Of a DNA stretch of 64,000 bases, positions 26,207 through 36,220 are shown one piece after another. Every line of letters starts with the position of its first letter. The stretch's first letter is position 1. The notes beneath the pieces were generated by a model that ran no database searches, was not told the DNA's origin, and saw nothing but the letters and a program-made list of their open reading frames with translations. This DNA is from CBDCUW01 sp963734865 (GTDB lineage: Bacteria > Planctomycetota > Planctomycetia > Pirellulales > Pirellulaceae): the NCBI GenBank assembly GCA_963734865.1, contig CAVTIV010000009.1:1-64000 (forward strand), written 5' to 3'. The position numbers and the translations under genes were made by a program.

Positions 26207-28500
26207 TCGTGACCGGTTACGACACCCAACAGTCGCCTCGTGATTGGACCCGTGACGTTCGCATCATCAGTACCGACTCGATGATCGCTGAGGTGAAAGA
26301 AGGTGTGGTCTATCCCAAGCGAGATGGTGAGTGTGAGATCCTGGTCGAAGTCGGCAGCTTGCGGCAATCGATTCCCTTGCGGGTGTCGAACATGCAATCA
26401 AAGACGGCGGTCGCGTTCGAGTCCGAAGTGCTGGTGGCGCTATCGAAACAGGGCTGCAATTCGGGCGCGTGCCATGGTTCGCCCAGCGGCAAAGGTGGGT
26501 TTCGTTTGTCACTGCGTGCGTTTGACAAGCAATTGGACCAGCTGACGTTGATTCGTGAGGACTTCGGACGTCGAGTCAACACGCTGGATCCAGAGAAGAG
26601 TTTGCTGTTGATCAAGCCGTCGATGAAAGTCGAGCATGGTGGCGGCAAGCGACTCCACAAAGACGACGTTGCCTATGCGATACTGCGAGACTGGATCGCT
26701 CAGGGTGCCCGAGAGGATCCTGCTGGTACGGCCCGTTGTGTGCAGTTACAGGTTTTTCCGGATGAAAAACGTGTTCTCGCTCTTCGGGCTGGTGGTCAAC
26801 AACTTGCCGTCGCCGCCCACTTCGCCGATGGTACCCAGCGAGATGTGACCCACCTGGTCGCGTACGACAGTTCGAATACCAGCGTCGCAACGGTCGACAA
26901 ACATGGTTTCGTCACGCCTCACCGACGAGGCGAAGCTGCAATTCTGGTGCGGTATCTGGAGCACATCGAGTCGGCACCGCTGATGTTCGTCGAGCACTCC
27001 GACGGTTTTCAATGGAAGTCACTGCCAGCGAGTAACTATGTCGACAAGTTGGTGGACGCCAAGTTGCGGCAGTTGCAATACTTGCCATCGGATCGTTGCA
27101 CCGACGGCGAGTTCTTGCGGCGAGTTCACCTGGACGTCATCGGCATTCTGCCAACGGTGGAGCAGACCACAGCGTTTCTCGCCGATTCACGAGCGGATAA
27201 GAGATCTCGATTGATTGACCGTTTGCTCGAACGAGATGAGTACGCCAAGTTTTGGGCATTGAAATGGGGTGACCTGTTGAAGATGACCAGCAAAGGCGTC
27301 GGCGACGAGGGTGTTTACAAATATCATCGCTGGGTTGAACAGTCGATTCGCGAAAACATGCCCTATGACGAATTCGCGATGCAACTGCTGACCGCGACGG
27401 GCAGCACGCTGGCCAATCCGCCGGCAAACTTCTATCGCACCGCGATCGACATGAACGAGTGCGTGGAAACCATTTCGCAAGTGTTCCTGGGCGCTCGGCT
27501 GCAGTGTGCAAAATGCCACAACCATCCATTCAAACGTTGGACTCAAGACAATTACTATGGACTCGGTGCTTTTTTTAATCGCGTTCAGCGTCGTAAGACG
27601 CAGCGTCCTGGAGAGATGTTCATCTACAGCACCTTCGCGGGCGACGTGACGCAGCCAAGAACGGGAGAGATCATGCTGCCTTGGTTGCCTCAAGTCGGCA
27701 GTGTCGCAGCAACGGATGACCAAGATCGTCGGCTCCAATTCGCCCGCTGGCTGGTCGATGTGAACAATCCCTATTTCGCCCGAATCGAAGCCAATCGTAT
27801 TTGGAGCCAGTTGTTTTCACGCGGCATCGTCGATCCCGTTGATGACTTCCGTGATTCCAACCCGCCCAGCAATGCCCTGTTGCTCGATGCCTTGGCAAAA
27901 GATTTCATCGACAGCGGCTATGATCGCAAGCGATTGTTGCGAACGATCCTAACCAGTCGCAGTTATCAGTCGAGCTACCAGACGAATGAGTTGAACCAGG
28001 ATGACAACCTCTATTTTTCGCACCAGCAGCCACGCCTGCTGAGTGCCGAGCAACTGCTCGATGCCATCAATCATTCGTTGGGACTAACTCAGCAATTCGG
28101 TAATCTGCCCGCTGGCACGAAGGCGACGCAATTACCCGCCCCGGACATCGTTCAAGTCGATTTCCTGAAAGTCTTTGGGCAACCGGAACGCAATACGGTA
28201 TGTGCCTGTGAACGAGCGGACGATTCGAATTTGGGGATGGCGATCGAACTTTTTAACGGCCCAGTGATTCACAACAAACTGCGTGACCCCAAGAACCGAT
28301 TTCGCGCAGCGCTTGCGGCTGGCCGGTCGGCCGAAGACACGATCATCGAATTGTACTTGGCGGCCTTGTGTCGGAGACCGTCAACTGCCGAACTCACTGC
28401 GGCCAGGGAACACTGTGCCACGCGTGACGATCCCCCATCGGGAGTGGAAGATGTGTGCTGGGCACTTTTCAATACCGATGAGTTTCTGTTCCAACACTAA
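26149..28500 (+). CDS. DUF1549/DUF1553 (PSD1) protein with Ig-like N-terminus
   Basis: 783 residues in the open frame, beginning at a TTG. Residues about 1-80 look like a bacterial Ig-like (BIG_2) domain (LEVYPKVVRLDGSHSRQ). A planctomycete cytochrome-like CNSGACHGSPSGKGG follows near residue 103. DUF1549 covers about 300-500, with the CAKCHNHPFKRW heme-like CxxCH. DUF1553 covers about 530-780 (RLQFARWLVDVNNPYFARI, NRIWSQLF). No signal peptide is visible and it overlaps the preceding gene, so its true start is probably different or it is fused to the PPC protein. It acts with the DUF1501 partner in an unknown extracytoplasmic process. Confidence 0.8.
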   Translation: MEVYPKVVRLDGSHSRQQMIVTGYDTQQSPRDWTRDVRIISTDSMIAEVKEGVVYPKRDGECEILVEVGSLRQSIPLRVSNMQSKTAVAFESEVLVALSKQGCNSGACHGSPSGKGGFRLSLRAFDKQLDQLTLIREDFGRRVNTLDPEKSLLLIKPSMKVEHGGGKRLHKDDVAYAILRDWIAQGAREDPAGTARCVQLQVFPDEKRVLALRAGGQQLAVAAHFADGTQRDVTHLVAYDSSNTSVATVDKHGFVTPHRRGEAAILVRYLEHIESAPLMFVEHSDGFQWKSLPASNYVDKLVDAKLRQLQYLPSDRCTDGEFLRRVHLDVIGILPTVEQTTAFLADSRADKRSRLIDRLLERDEYAKFWALKWGDLLKMTSKGVGDEGVYKYHRWVEQSIRENMPYDEFAMQLLTATGSTLANPPANFYRTAIDMNECVETISQVFLGARLQCAKCHNHPFKRWTQDNYYGLGAFFNRVQRRKTQRPGEMFIYSTFAGDVTQPRTGEIMLPWLPQVGSVAATDDQDRRLQFARWLVDVNNPYFARIEANRIWSQLFSRGIVDPVDDFRDSNPPSNALLLDALAKDFIDSGYDRKRLLRTILTSRSYQSSYQTNELNQDDNLYFSHQQPRLLSAEQLLDAINHSLGLTQQFGNLPAGTKATQLPAPDIVQVDFLKVFGQPERNTVCACERADDSNLGMAIELFNGPVIHNKLRDPKNRFRAALAAGRSAEDTIIELYLAALCRRPSTAELTAAREHCATRDDPPSGVEDVCWALFNTDEFLFQH

Positions 28501-28616
28501 CTGGATAACGCCACTTTCATCACGGCGGCTTCCAGTCGCCGCGCTTTCCTGGCGACGAACGCCCGCGGACAGCCGATCGCACGAATCCACCGCTAAACAA
28601 GAATCGCTTTGTTGCT

Positions 28617-29942
28617 ATGAGATTTCTTCTTCTGACATGCTGGTTCGTCACGTTATTTCCCGCCAGTGTCGCGTGGGCATCGGAAGCGATCAGTTTTCGC
28701 AGTGATATCGCTCCGATCTTGCTGGATCATTGTCTCGCTTGTCATGGTCCCAGGAAGGCCGAGGGCGGTTATCGCGTCGACAGCTACGACCAATTGTTCA
28801 AGCCGGGTGATACGGGCGAAACACCGGTCGCGGTTGCGGAGGACCAGCAGAGTGAACTTTTCAGACGTGTGTCGACCGAGGACGAATCGGAACGGATGCC
28901 CGCCGAGAGCGAGCCACTGACTGCCGAGCAAATCGGCATGATTCAGACTTGGATCGAAAGTGGGGCGAAATTTGACGGCCCGGCGAGCGGCGATCCACTG
29001 TCGATTGTCATACCTGCGGCGCACCACCCCGATCCACCCGAATCCTATGCCAGACCCATACCGATCACGGCCATTTGTTTTTCGCCCGACGGAACGCAGT
29101 TACTCGTTGGCGGCTATCACGAGTTGACTCTGTGGGATGTCAACCAACCACGGTTGATCCGGCGAATCAAGAATATTGGTCAGCGAGTGTTCTCAATTGT
29201 CTTCGAAGCCGAAGGAAAAACGATTGCCGTTGGATGTGGCGAGCCGGGAAAAAGCGGTGAGTTGCGACTGGTCGATTTCCAATCTGGAAAGGTAACAGGT
29301 GTCCTCGCACGGACGAGTGACGTCGTGTTGGACGCCGCGTTCCGGCCCGACAGTGATCAGATCGCGGTCGCATCTGCCGACAGCCTGATTCGGATTTACA
29401 ACGTAGAAACGATGCAGTTGGTGCGAACCATCGCCAGTCATGCGGATTGGGTATCGGACATCGCTTGGAGCGACGATGGAAGCCGACTGGTTTCCGGCAG
29501 TCGTGACAAATCGGCGAAAGTGTTTGATGCTCTGTCCGGTGATCTGGTGGCCAGCTATTTGGGGCACGGTGCCGCCGTACGGGGCGTGTCAATCTTGGCC
29601 GACGGGAAACAGGTCATATCAACCGGCGGCGACCAAAAACTTCATCGCTGGCAGATCGAGGACGCCAAACCAGTTGCCCAGCTCTCCCTTGGCGGAGATG
29701 CGTTCAAGTCGGTTCGCGGCGACAATGTTGTGTTTGTGCCCTGCGCCGACAAGCGGTTGCGATGCATTCAGCTAAGTGACAACAAGGTTTCGCGCGAGTT
29801 CCAAGGCCACTCCGATTGGGTCATCTCGGCGGCGGTTCAACCCGCGGGCAGATACGTTGCCGGCGGCTCGTTCAACGGCGAGGTTCGCATCTGGGACACG
29901 GCCGATGGTTCGCTCCTCCATTCATGGCTCGCCAAGCCTTGA
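28617..29942 (+). CDS. Planctomycete cytochrome C-like plus WD40-repeat protein
   Basis: 441 residues with a signal peptide (MRFLLLTCWFVTLFPASVAWA). A PSCyt1-type segment with the heme-binding-like CLACHGPRKAEGGYR sits at about 40-60. From about 145 to the end there are roughly seven WD40 blades (FSPDGTQLLVGGYHELTLWD, WSDDGSRLVSGSRDKSAKVFD, GGSFNGEVRIWD). The combination is common beside PSD1 and DUF1501 genes and is thought to be periplasmic. It follows the PSD1 gene by about 116 bases on the same strand, so it may be the last gene of that operon. Confidence 0.88.
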   Translation: MRFLLLTCWFVTLFPASVAWASEAISFRSDIAPILLDHCLACHGPRKAEGGYRVDSYDQLFKPGDTGETPVAVAEDQQSELFRRVSTEDESERMPAESEPLTAEQIGMIQTWIESGAKFDGPASGDPLSIVIPAAHHPDPPESYARPIPITAICFSPDGTQLLVGGYHELTLWDVNQPRLIRRIKNIGQRVFSIVFEAEGKTIAVGCGEPGKSGELRLVDFQSGKVTGVLARTSDVVLDAAFRPDSDQIAVASADSLIRIYNVETMQLVRTIASHADWVSDIAWSDDGSRLVSGSRDKSAKVFDALSGDLVASYLGHGAAVRGVSILADGKQVISTGGDQKLHRWQIEDAKPVAQLSLGGDAFKSVRGDNVVFVPCADKRLRCIQLSDNKVSREFQGHSDWVISAAVQPAGRYVAGGSFNGEVRIWDTADGSLLHSWLAKP

Positions 29943-30027
29943 TCTCGACGGCGAATCGATCCATTTGGAAATTCCGGAATCGTGTCGCTGCTAGCTGACT
30001 GGCTATGCAAAATTCAACGCTGTCCAG

Positions 30028-31478
30028 CTAAAACAGCGCGGTGATCGGGTTTCCATCGTCGAGCAAGTTGTATTTCCGACCCTCGGCGTCCTTCGCTTGC
30101 AGATCATCGATGCCAGTGGCAAAGTAAACAGTCTTGGCAATGTCCGCGGGCGACAGTGGATACTCCGATGGGTATTCGCCAAGTCGGTCGCTGGAACCGT
30201 ACGTCTGGCCGCCGCGAACGCCACCGCCAGCCATCAGTACGCTTTGGCAGTGTGTCCAGTGGTCGCGTCCGGCACCGCCGGGACCACCAGAGCGGCGGTC
30301 ACCGATTTTGGGCTGGCGTCCCATTTCGCTGTTGACCAGCACCAGAGTCTGTTCCAACAAGCCGCGTTGATGAAGATCCTCTAACAACGCCGACATCGCC
30401 TGATCGAACTCCGGCAATAAGTGGTCCCGCAGGCAGCGAAAGTTGTCGCCATGGGTATCCCAGCCGCCGGCCTCTTGCATTGTGTCTTGATCGCCTCGTT
30501 CTCTTTCCAGAACACGGTCACAAAGGGCACTTCGGCCTCGACCAGACGGCGGGCCAACAGCAGGCTCATTGCGTTGACCGATTGCCCATATCGGCTGCGA
30601 ATCGAATCCGGCTCACTGGCGACATCAAACAATTTCGAGGCGTTCGACGACAACAACAAGTCGATGGTCCGTTGTTGATGCCGCTTCCATTTCCGCTCCA
30701 CGGCATAATGATCGAACTCTCCTCTGGCCACATCAAGTTTTTGCAACAGCTGTTGCCGCGAACGCAATTGATCAGGCGTCACATCCCCGGCCAACACCAG
30801 CGCCGGCGCCTGAAACTTCAGTGGTTCGTCAATCGACCCGTGAACATACAGCGGATCGAACTCAACGCCCAGCCTTGCGGCAAACTGTCCCGGCCGAGTG
30901 TACGGTGCTTTGCTCGGTTTGTGCGGCAACGTGATCGCGCTGGGCAAGCTGGATCCCGCAGCGCGACGGGCAGCGACCACCGACCCCATGAAGGGCCAAT
31001 CATCGGCATAGGGACGACGGTCGTTTCCTTGGGAGAGAAACGTGGCATCGGGTACGTGCCCGGTCAAATTGTAGTAGTAGCCCGCATGATGATCGTTGGT
31101 GCTTACCGATCCGCCGACGGAGTGGATCACCGCCAAGTGATGCGACTGTTTTGCCAACAGTGGCAGATGTTCGCAAAGACGCACGCCCGCAGCGGACGTC
31201 TGGATCGGTGAAAATGGGCCCCGGTATTCGGCGGGCGCCTCGGGTTTCATGTCCCAGGTGTCAACATGCGATGCACCACCGCACAAGAAAAACAGGATGA
31301 CCGACTTTGCTTTGCCTGGCGTTGCATCGCTTCGTCCAATCAGGTCGAGCTGCGTTTGGTTGGTTCCAGCCGAGAGTCGCTTGGGAACTCCGAACTGCAG
31401 TCCGGCAAAGCCACAGGCCGATGCAACCAGAAACGCGCGGCGACCGCTTTCGGAGTTTTGATGATGCTGCGGCAACAT
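30028..31478 (-). CDS. DUF1501 protein, one frameshift
   Basis: ATG 31478, with a Tat-like signal (SGRRAFLVASACGFAGLQFG). The first frame runs through VILFFLCGGASHVDTWDMKP and PFVTVFWKENEAIKTQC, then goes out of frame. One missing G near 30471-30478 restores CKEAGGWDTHGDNF and continues through LVNSEMGRQPKIGD, GRDHWTHCQSV and GGVRGGQTYGSSD to the stop at 30028. Corrected length is about 483 residues. The family is alkaline-phosphatase-like with no known reaction. It converges with the cytochrome-WD40 gene. No PSD1 partner lies next to it on the minus strand. Confidence 0.82.
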
Positions 31479-31549
31479 GGGTCACTTCGTTGAAGAGAGT
31501 TGGCGGGCCTTCATTCTAGCCAATCAACACGACCCAAGGTGATTGAACG

Positions 31550-34500
31550 CTACTCTTTCCACTCATTCAAGACCGCTCGCGCGGTGTCCTGTTCGCCGTT
31601 CTTCCCCGATTTCGCCAGTTCCTGAAGCAGTCCCATCATCCGGGGACGGTGCCGCTTGGGAACCTCTTTCAACAGCGACAGGTAAGATTGTGCACGAAGC
31701 GAGAACTCGGTTCTTACGCCACCGGTGACCATCACGCTCGCCGGGGCATCCAACGCTGGATGTTCGATCAAGTCAGCCAACACCTGGACCAGGTCGGGTT
31801 GCTCGTCCAGTGACGCGATCAACGATTCGAGCAGTTTTTTGCGATCGATCGATTCATCCGCGAAGCGACTCGTCATGATCTGCTTCACACCATCGTCGGC
31901 CAGTCCGGATCGAAACAGGCCGACAACAATGTATACCCAGGCGACGCCAGTCTCATTCCTCAATCGATCTTCGATGGCCGATCGATGGGAATCATCGTCC
32001 AGCCAGGCCGCCATATTCTCGAGATAGCTGACGAAGCCGTTCGTTCCGTGCGCTCCGATGAATTGCAACGTGATCAGGATACAGTCCACCTGCTGCTGCC
32101 TGTCAAGCTCGTTCAACATGTTCAACAATACGACCGTCGCCGGCACGGAATGAATATCGACGGAATCAATTTCAATGAGAGAGGGAACGAGCGTCGTTTT
32201 CCAGTCCTTGCTCGCGTGAATGATCCGAATGGCACAATCGACGTACGCCGCAACGGCAACGGCAACGGCAGCGGCTTTTCCGTCCAGATCGCGCTGATCA
32301 ATTTGTATAGCTAAGTTCATCAAGCGGAGGGACATCGCGTTCAAGATCGATTGTGGTGCGTCATACGCGGCCAGCAATTCGATCATCTGAACTTGCTGTT
32401 CCAGTTCGGCGGGTGTTGGCACCCTGCGGAGCGTCGAGATGTACTTTCGGGCCTCGGCTCGCTCCGATTCGCTCGCCAGTGGCATCAGTTTCTTTGCCGC
32501 CGCCAAAGCACCTTCGATCTCTCGTGCTTGCACATTCATGAAGGCGGCGCGATAAGCTCGTTCAAGAGAATCGTCTCCCACGTACCAAATGATCGCGGAG
32601 CTGCCGTCGCGCCGCGATCTCTCGAGCTTTGGTCGTGCACCCATCAATTGCTCGATCGCGTCGGCGACCCAATCCGGCCCGTAGGTATTGGCGACCGTTT
32701 GTTGCCTGGCATTGTTCCAAGCCGGCGTCGATTTACTGGTTCGGCCACCGCCAGAGGAACGGCGTTCCCATTCGGCCATCAGCACCGGCACCACGGACGG
32801 GTCACCGATCTCGGCCAATGCGCGGATCGCCGCGTCCTTCACGCTCGCCATCCCACCACTCGCGCCGCCAAATCCCGGTTGATGTGGGATCGCGAACGCG
32901 GCCGCCATCGTGAGCTCGGGATCGTCTTCCTGGACGCAGGCGGTCAGCTCCGGGGATGCCGGGGCAGCGTCCGTTCCCAGATCACCCAATTGCCATGCCG
33001 CCTCGGCTCGCTGCGCCAGCGTTCCCGAGCGAACAAGTGGACGCAATCTCGCAACCACTTGCGGCACATTCGATTTCATTTCGATCAACGACCGAGCGGC
33101 GAACAACTGAACTGGCGATCTCGGGATCCGAGAGTGCCGCGACGAACTGTCGCGTGGCAGCCTCCCGCGAGCCAATTTTTTGCAAGACGTTCAGAGCATG
33201 GATACGAAAGGGTGATTGCTCGTCCATTGCGATTCGCTCCACGTGAGCCAGCAAGTTCTCGCTGACGAATGGGCGGACGTTCACATCCCAACTCGCAAGG
33301 TAGCTCAGGATGAACTCCACATTCGCTCCGTCACCGCGATCCAGTTCGTCCGTCATCACCTGCACAACAACAGTTTGATCGAGATCGGCCAGGAAGGTTT
33401 GGCCCGTACTCCACAGTCGATTGAAGCCTCCGTCTTCTCCTTGGTAGTGTGCCACCGAATCGTGGAATCGTGTTGCCACAAGCAACGCCCTCACGGCATC
33501 AGCGGCATCCTGGCCAGTGGCAAGCTTTGTTAAGGCCCGGCACGCTTCGTAATACTGCTGCGGGCTGCGTTCGGTGCGAAGCGTGCCAAGCCACTGCTGC
33601 AGCGTTCTTCCTTCGTAGGTCGGCTTGCCCAAGGACAGGCGTCGCTGGTCGTCACTTGCAGAGAGATTCGCCGTCTCTTGCGTTTCGGCATCGCGGCTTC
33701 GATGAACGATCTTCGCCAGCCAGGTTTCGCCGCGTTTGAGCGTGTAGCGGCCGTTCTCGATTTCCAAACCGTCGGAATCGCTGATGATTTCGATCTCATA
33801 TTCTCCGGCCCCCAAACGCAGCGACCTGGCCTGTTGCTTGAGCATTAGAGTTTGATAGGGCTTTCCCGCCTTCAATAAGCGAACTTCGACATCGGGCGAG
33901 GCGGTTTCGATGACCAGTTGACCCGCCGTGGTATCGAGCGTGATCACAACGCCCATCACGATCGCCAACAACAACATTCCGGCTGTTGCCCAGGCAAGAA
34001 ATTTCCTGCCGCGGTCGCGGTGAAGGCGTGAGCCCGGCGGCACGATGCCATTGGCCGGCAATGCCATCAGGCTTTCAAGCTGCGACGGCGATGCCGGTTG
34101 GGGCCGCTCGCGAGTCTCGAGAATCTCTCTGGCGTCTTCTGACTCGCTTCGCCAGTTCACTTGAATCGCAGAAATCATTGAGTGCCTCGGCAACGGCTTG
34201 CATCGAAGCGGGACGGTCATTCGCGCTGCCCGACAGCATGCGATCCACCAATTGGCACAATTCGGCAGGCAATTCGGGTCGTCGCTGCTTCAGTGGGGCT
34301 GGTGGATCGGCGGCGATTCGACGCAACTTACACAAAAGTGGCTCGCTCGAATCGATCGTATGTGGCGAGTGGCCGGTAAGGAGTTTGTACAGCGTCGCGC
34401 CGAGCGAATAGATGTCGGATCGCTCGTCGACGTCGTGTGAATTTTCTAACTGTTCGGGAGCCATGAAGTCGATCGTTCCCATCAATTGGCCGACGGTCGT

Positions 34501-35286
34501 CAGCTCGTCGCCGGTCAATTGTTCACCGACCACGCGAGCCAGCCCCAGGTCCAATACTTTGACCTCGCCGCTTCGCGTGACCATCAAGTTCGATGGCTTC
34601 AAGTCGCGGTGAATGATTCCTTGCTGATGAACGTATGCCATGCCGCCAGCGGCCTGCCTCGCGATCTCGCAAGCATCGGCCACCGTCATCGGCCCGAGTT
34701 GCTGGACCAGCGTGCTGCAGTCCAGGCCGTCGATTAGTTCCATGACCAGAAAGTGAACACCCTCTGCCTCGCCGCCGTCGGTGGCTTGCACGATCGCCGG
34801 ATGATGGAGCGAGCCGACCGCTTTCATCTCCCGTTCGAAGCGGGCGACGACGACCGGGTTTTTTAGCCACCGTCCCGGCAGCACCTTCAAGGCGACCTGC
34901 CGATTCAACCGCAAGTGCCGGGCGCGGTACACCGTGCCCATGCCGCCGCGGGCCAGCGGCTCCAACAGTTCATAGTCGCGAAGGCGGGGGAAGTTCGACG
35001 CCGAATCGTCAGCGGCGTTCGCCGCAGATTCGGATTCTCTCTGCTGCCAATAGGACATCGCGCACGTTGCCGCTAAGCGATACACCGATGGGGGCTCCAC
35101 TTGAACGACGGGTTTGCGCAAGGATTCGATCAGTGTGTCCGATTCACGATCCAGTTCGGACACGGTCGCTTCGCAGTCCAGGCATTCCTCCACATGCAGC
35201 GCCACTCTTTCGGAAGCGGTCTCGGGCAGGTCGCCGAGCAAGTAACTTCGCAATTCCTCTCTCGAAAAACAGCTCGCTTCATTCAT
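31550..35286 (-). CDS. Zinc finger - Ser/Thr kinase - TM - HEAT repeat protein, two frameshifts
   Basis: The start is ATG 35286 with GAGG eight bases upstream. Residues 31-38 (HVEECLDC) form an anti-sigma-type H-x3-C-x2-C zinc finger. The kinase domain runs from about 103 to 375, with ARGGMGTVYRARH, VALKVL (ATP Lys), HRDLKPSNLMV, DLGLAR and MAPEQ. A frame change near 34130-34175 leads to a membrane segment (WATAGMLLLAIVMGVVI) and an extracytoplasmic region. A second change near 33100-33130, about one extra base, links SDPEIA to LFAARSLIEMK in HEAT-like repeats that run to 31550. Corrected length is about 1240 residues. It lies about 100 bases downstream of an ECF-type sigma gene and probably controls that sigma factor. 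Confidence 0.78.
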
Positions 35287-35385
35287 CGGATGGTCCTCAC
35301 CGTGCAAATGTTTTACCTCGTCGCTACTAGGTAACCACGCGGCCGCGCGACACCAATCCGTCTGGATAAGACAAAAAGCGATGGT

Positions 35386-36039
35386 TCACGGAGAATTTCC
35401 CGGAATTTCTCCGTCTCCGAGTTCCGCCCGCAATCGCCGCAGCACCCGCGATCGGGCTTGTCGAACGTTGTTAGCCGAGAGCCCGAGCTCACGAGCGACT
35501 TCGTCCGTCGGCTGCTCCTCGACAACGCACAGCCAAAATGCTTGCCATGTTTGCGGCTGGAAATCTTGACGGATCAGGTCCATCGCCCGGTGATACAGCA
35601 TTCGCACTTCATGCCGCGTCGCGTCCGACGCCTCATCGTCCCACAACTCAGGTAACGCGTCCGCAGGCAAATCGGCCAACGCTCGCATGGCAGTATCGCC
35701 CCCTCGACCCTCCGGCTCGGCGGTCAGGCGGCGATGATGATCGCGGATTTTGTTTCGCGAGATCGTCCAAAGCCAACCGCGAAACCGACCGCTCGCCGCG
35801 GCGTCAAAGCGGCCAATCGCCTTCGTCACCGCCGCAAAGACTTCCTGCATCACGTCGGCAGCATCTTCGCTCGATAGTCCGCCACGACAGCCCCAGGAAA
35901 AGATCAACGGACCATAAAGGTCCACCAAACGCTGCCAGGCGGCTTGTTCGTTCGCCTGCACCCGGCCAACCAAGGTTAGCGAAGTCGCATGAGACGATTC
36001 GTCGTGTGGTTTCGCAGACTCCATCGGGTTCCGCCGCAT
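35386..36039 (-). CDS. RNA polymerase sigma factor, ECF type
   Basis: 217 residues. Region 2 spans about 25-95 (VGRVQANEQAAWQRLVDLYG, DAADVMQEVFAAV, FRGWLWTISRNKIRDHHRR). Region 4 spans about 145-205, with helix-turn-helix PTDEVARELGLSANNVRQARSRVLRRLR. An ATG at 36024 is an alternative start. There is no membrane segment. The gene immediately downstream encodes a zinc-finger/kinase/TM/HEAT protein, the arrangement of planctomycete ECF groups linked to Ser/Thr kinases. Activity is probably gated by that partner, through sequestration by the zinc finger or phosphorylation. The target genes cannot be inferred. Confidence 0.92.
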   Translation of the reverse strand: MRRNPMESAKPHDESSHATSLTLVGRVQANEQAAWQRLVDLYGPLIFSWGCRGGLSSEDAADVMQEVFAAVTKAIGRFDAAASGRFRGWLWTISRNKIRDHHRRLTAEPEGRGGDTAMRALADLPADALPELWDDEASDATRHEVRMLYHRAMDLIRQDFQPQTWQAFWLCVVEEQPTDEVARELGLSANNVRQARSRVLRRLRAELGDGEIPGNSP

Positions 36040-36051
36040 TGGTATTTCGTC

Positions 36052-36110
36052 CCACGGCTAAAGCAGGGCGACTGCGTCCAACCTTCACAGTCGCCTTCGG
36101 CTTGCCGTGG
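36052..36110. terminator. Strong hairpin between MFS and sigma factor genes
   Basis: ccacggc (36052-36058) pairs with gccgtgg (36104-36110), and ggcgactg (36067-36074) pairs with cagtcgcc (36088-36095). It lies between the stop of the MFS gene and the sigma-factor start, both on the minus strand. No U-tract follows, so it could be a REP-like structure rather than an intrinsic terminator. Confidence 0.5.
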
Positions 36111-36220
36111 AACGGCTAAATCAACAGGCCGCTTCGCTTGTCGCGGCCGACGAAGATGCTCGTCACGAACATCACCAGTTAGGCAATCGTTGATTATACC
36201 AGCCGCAGATCCGATCGCAT

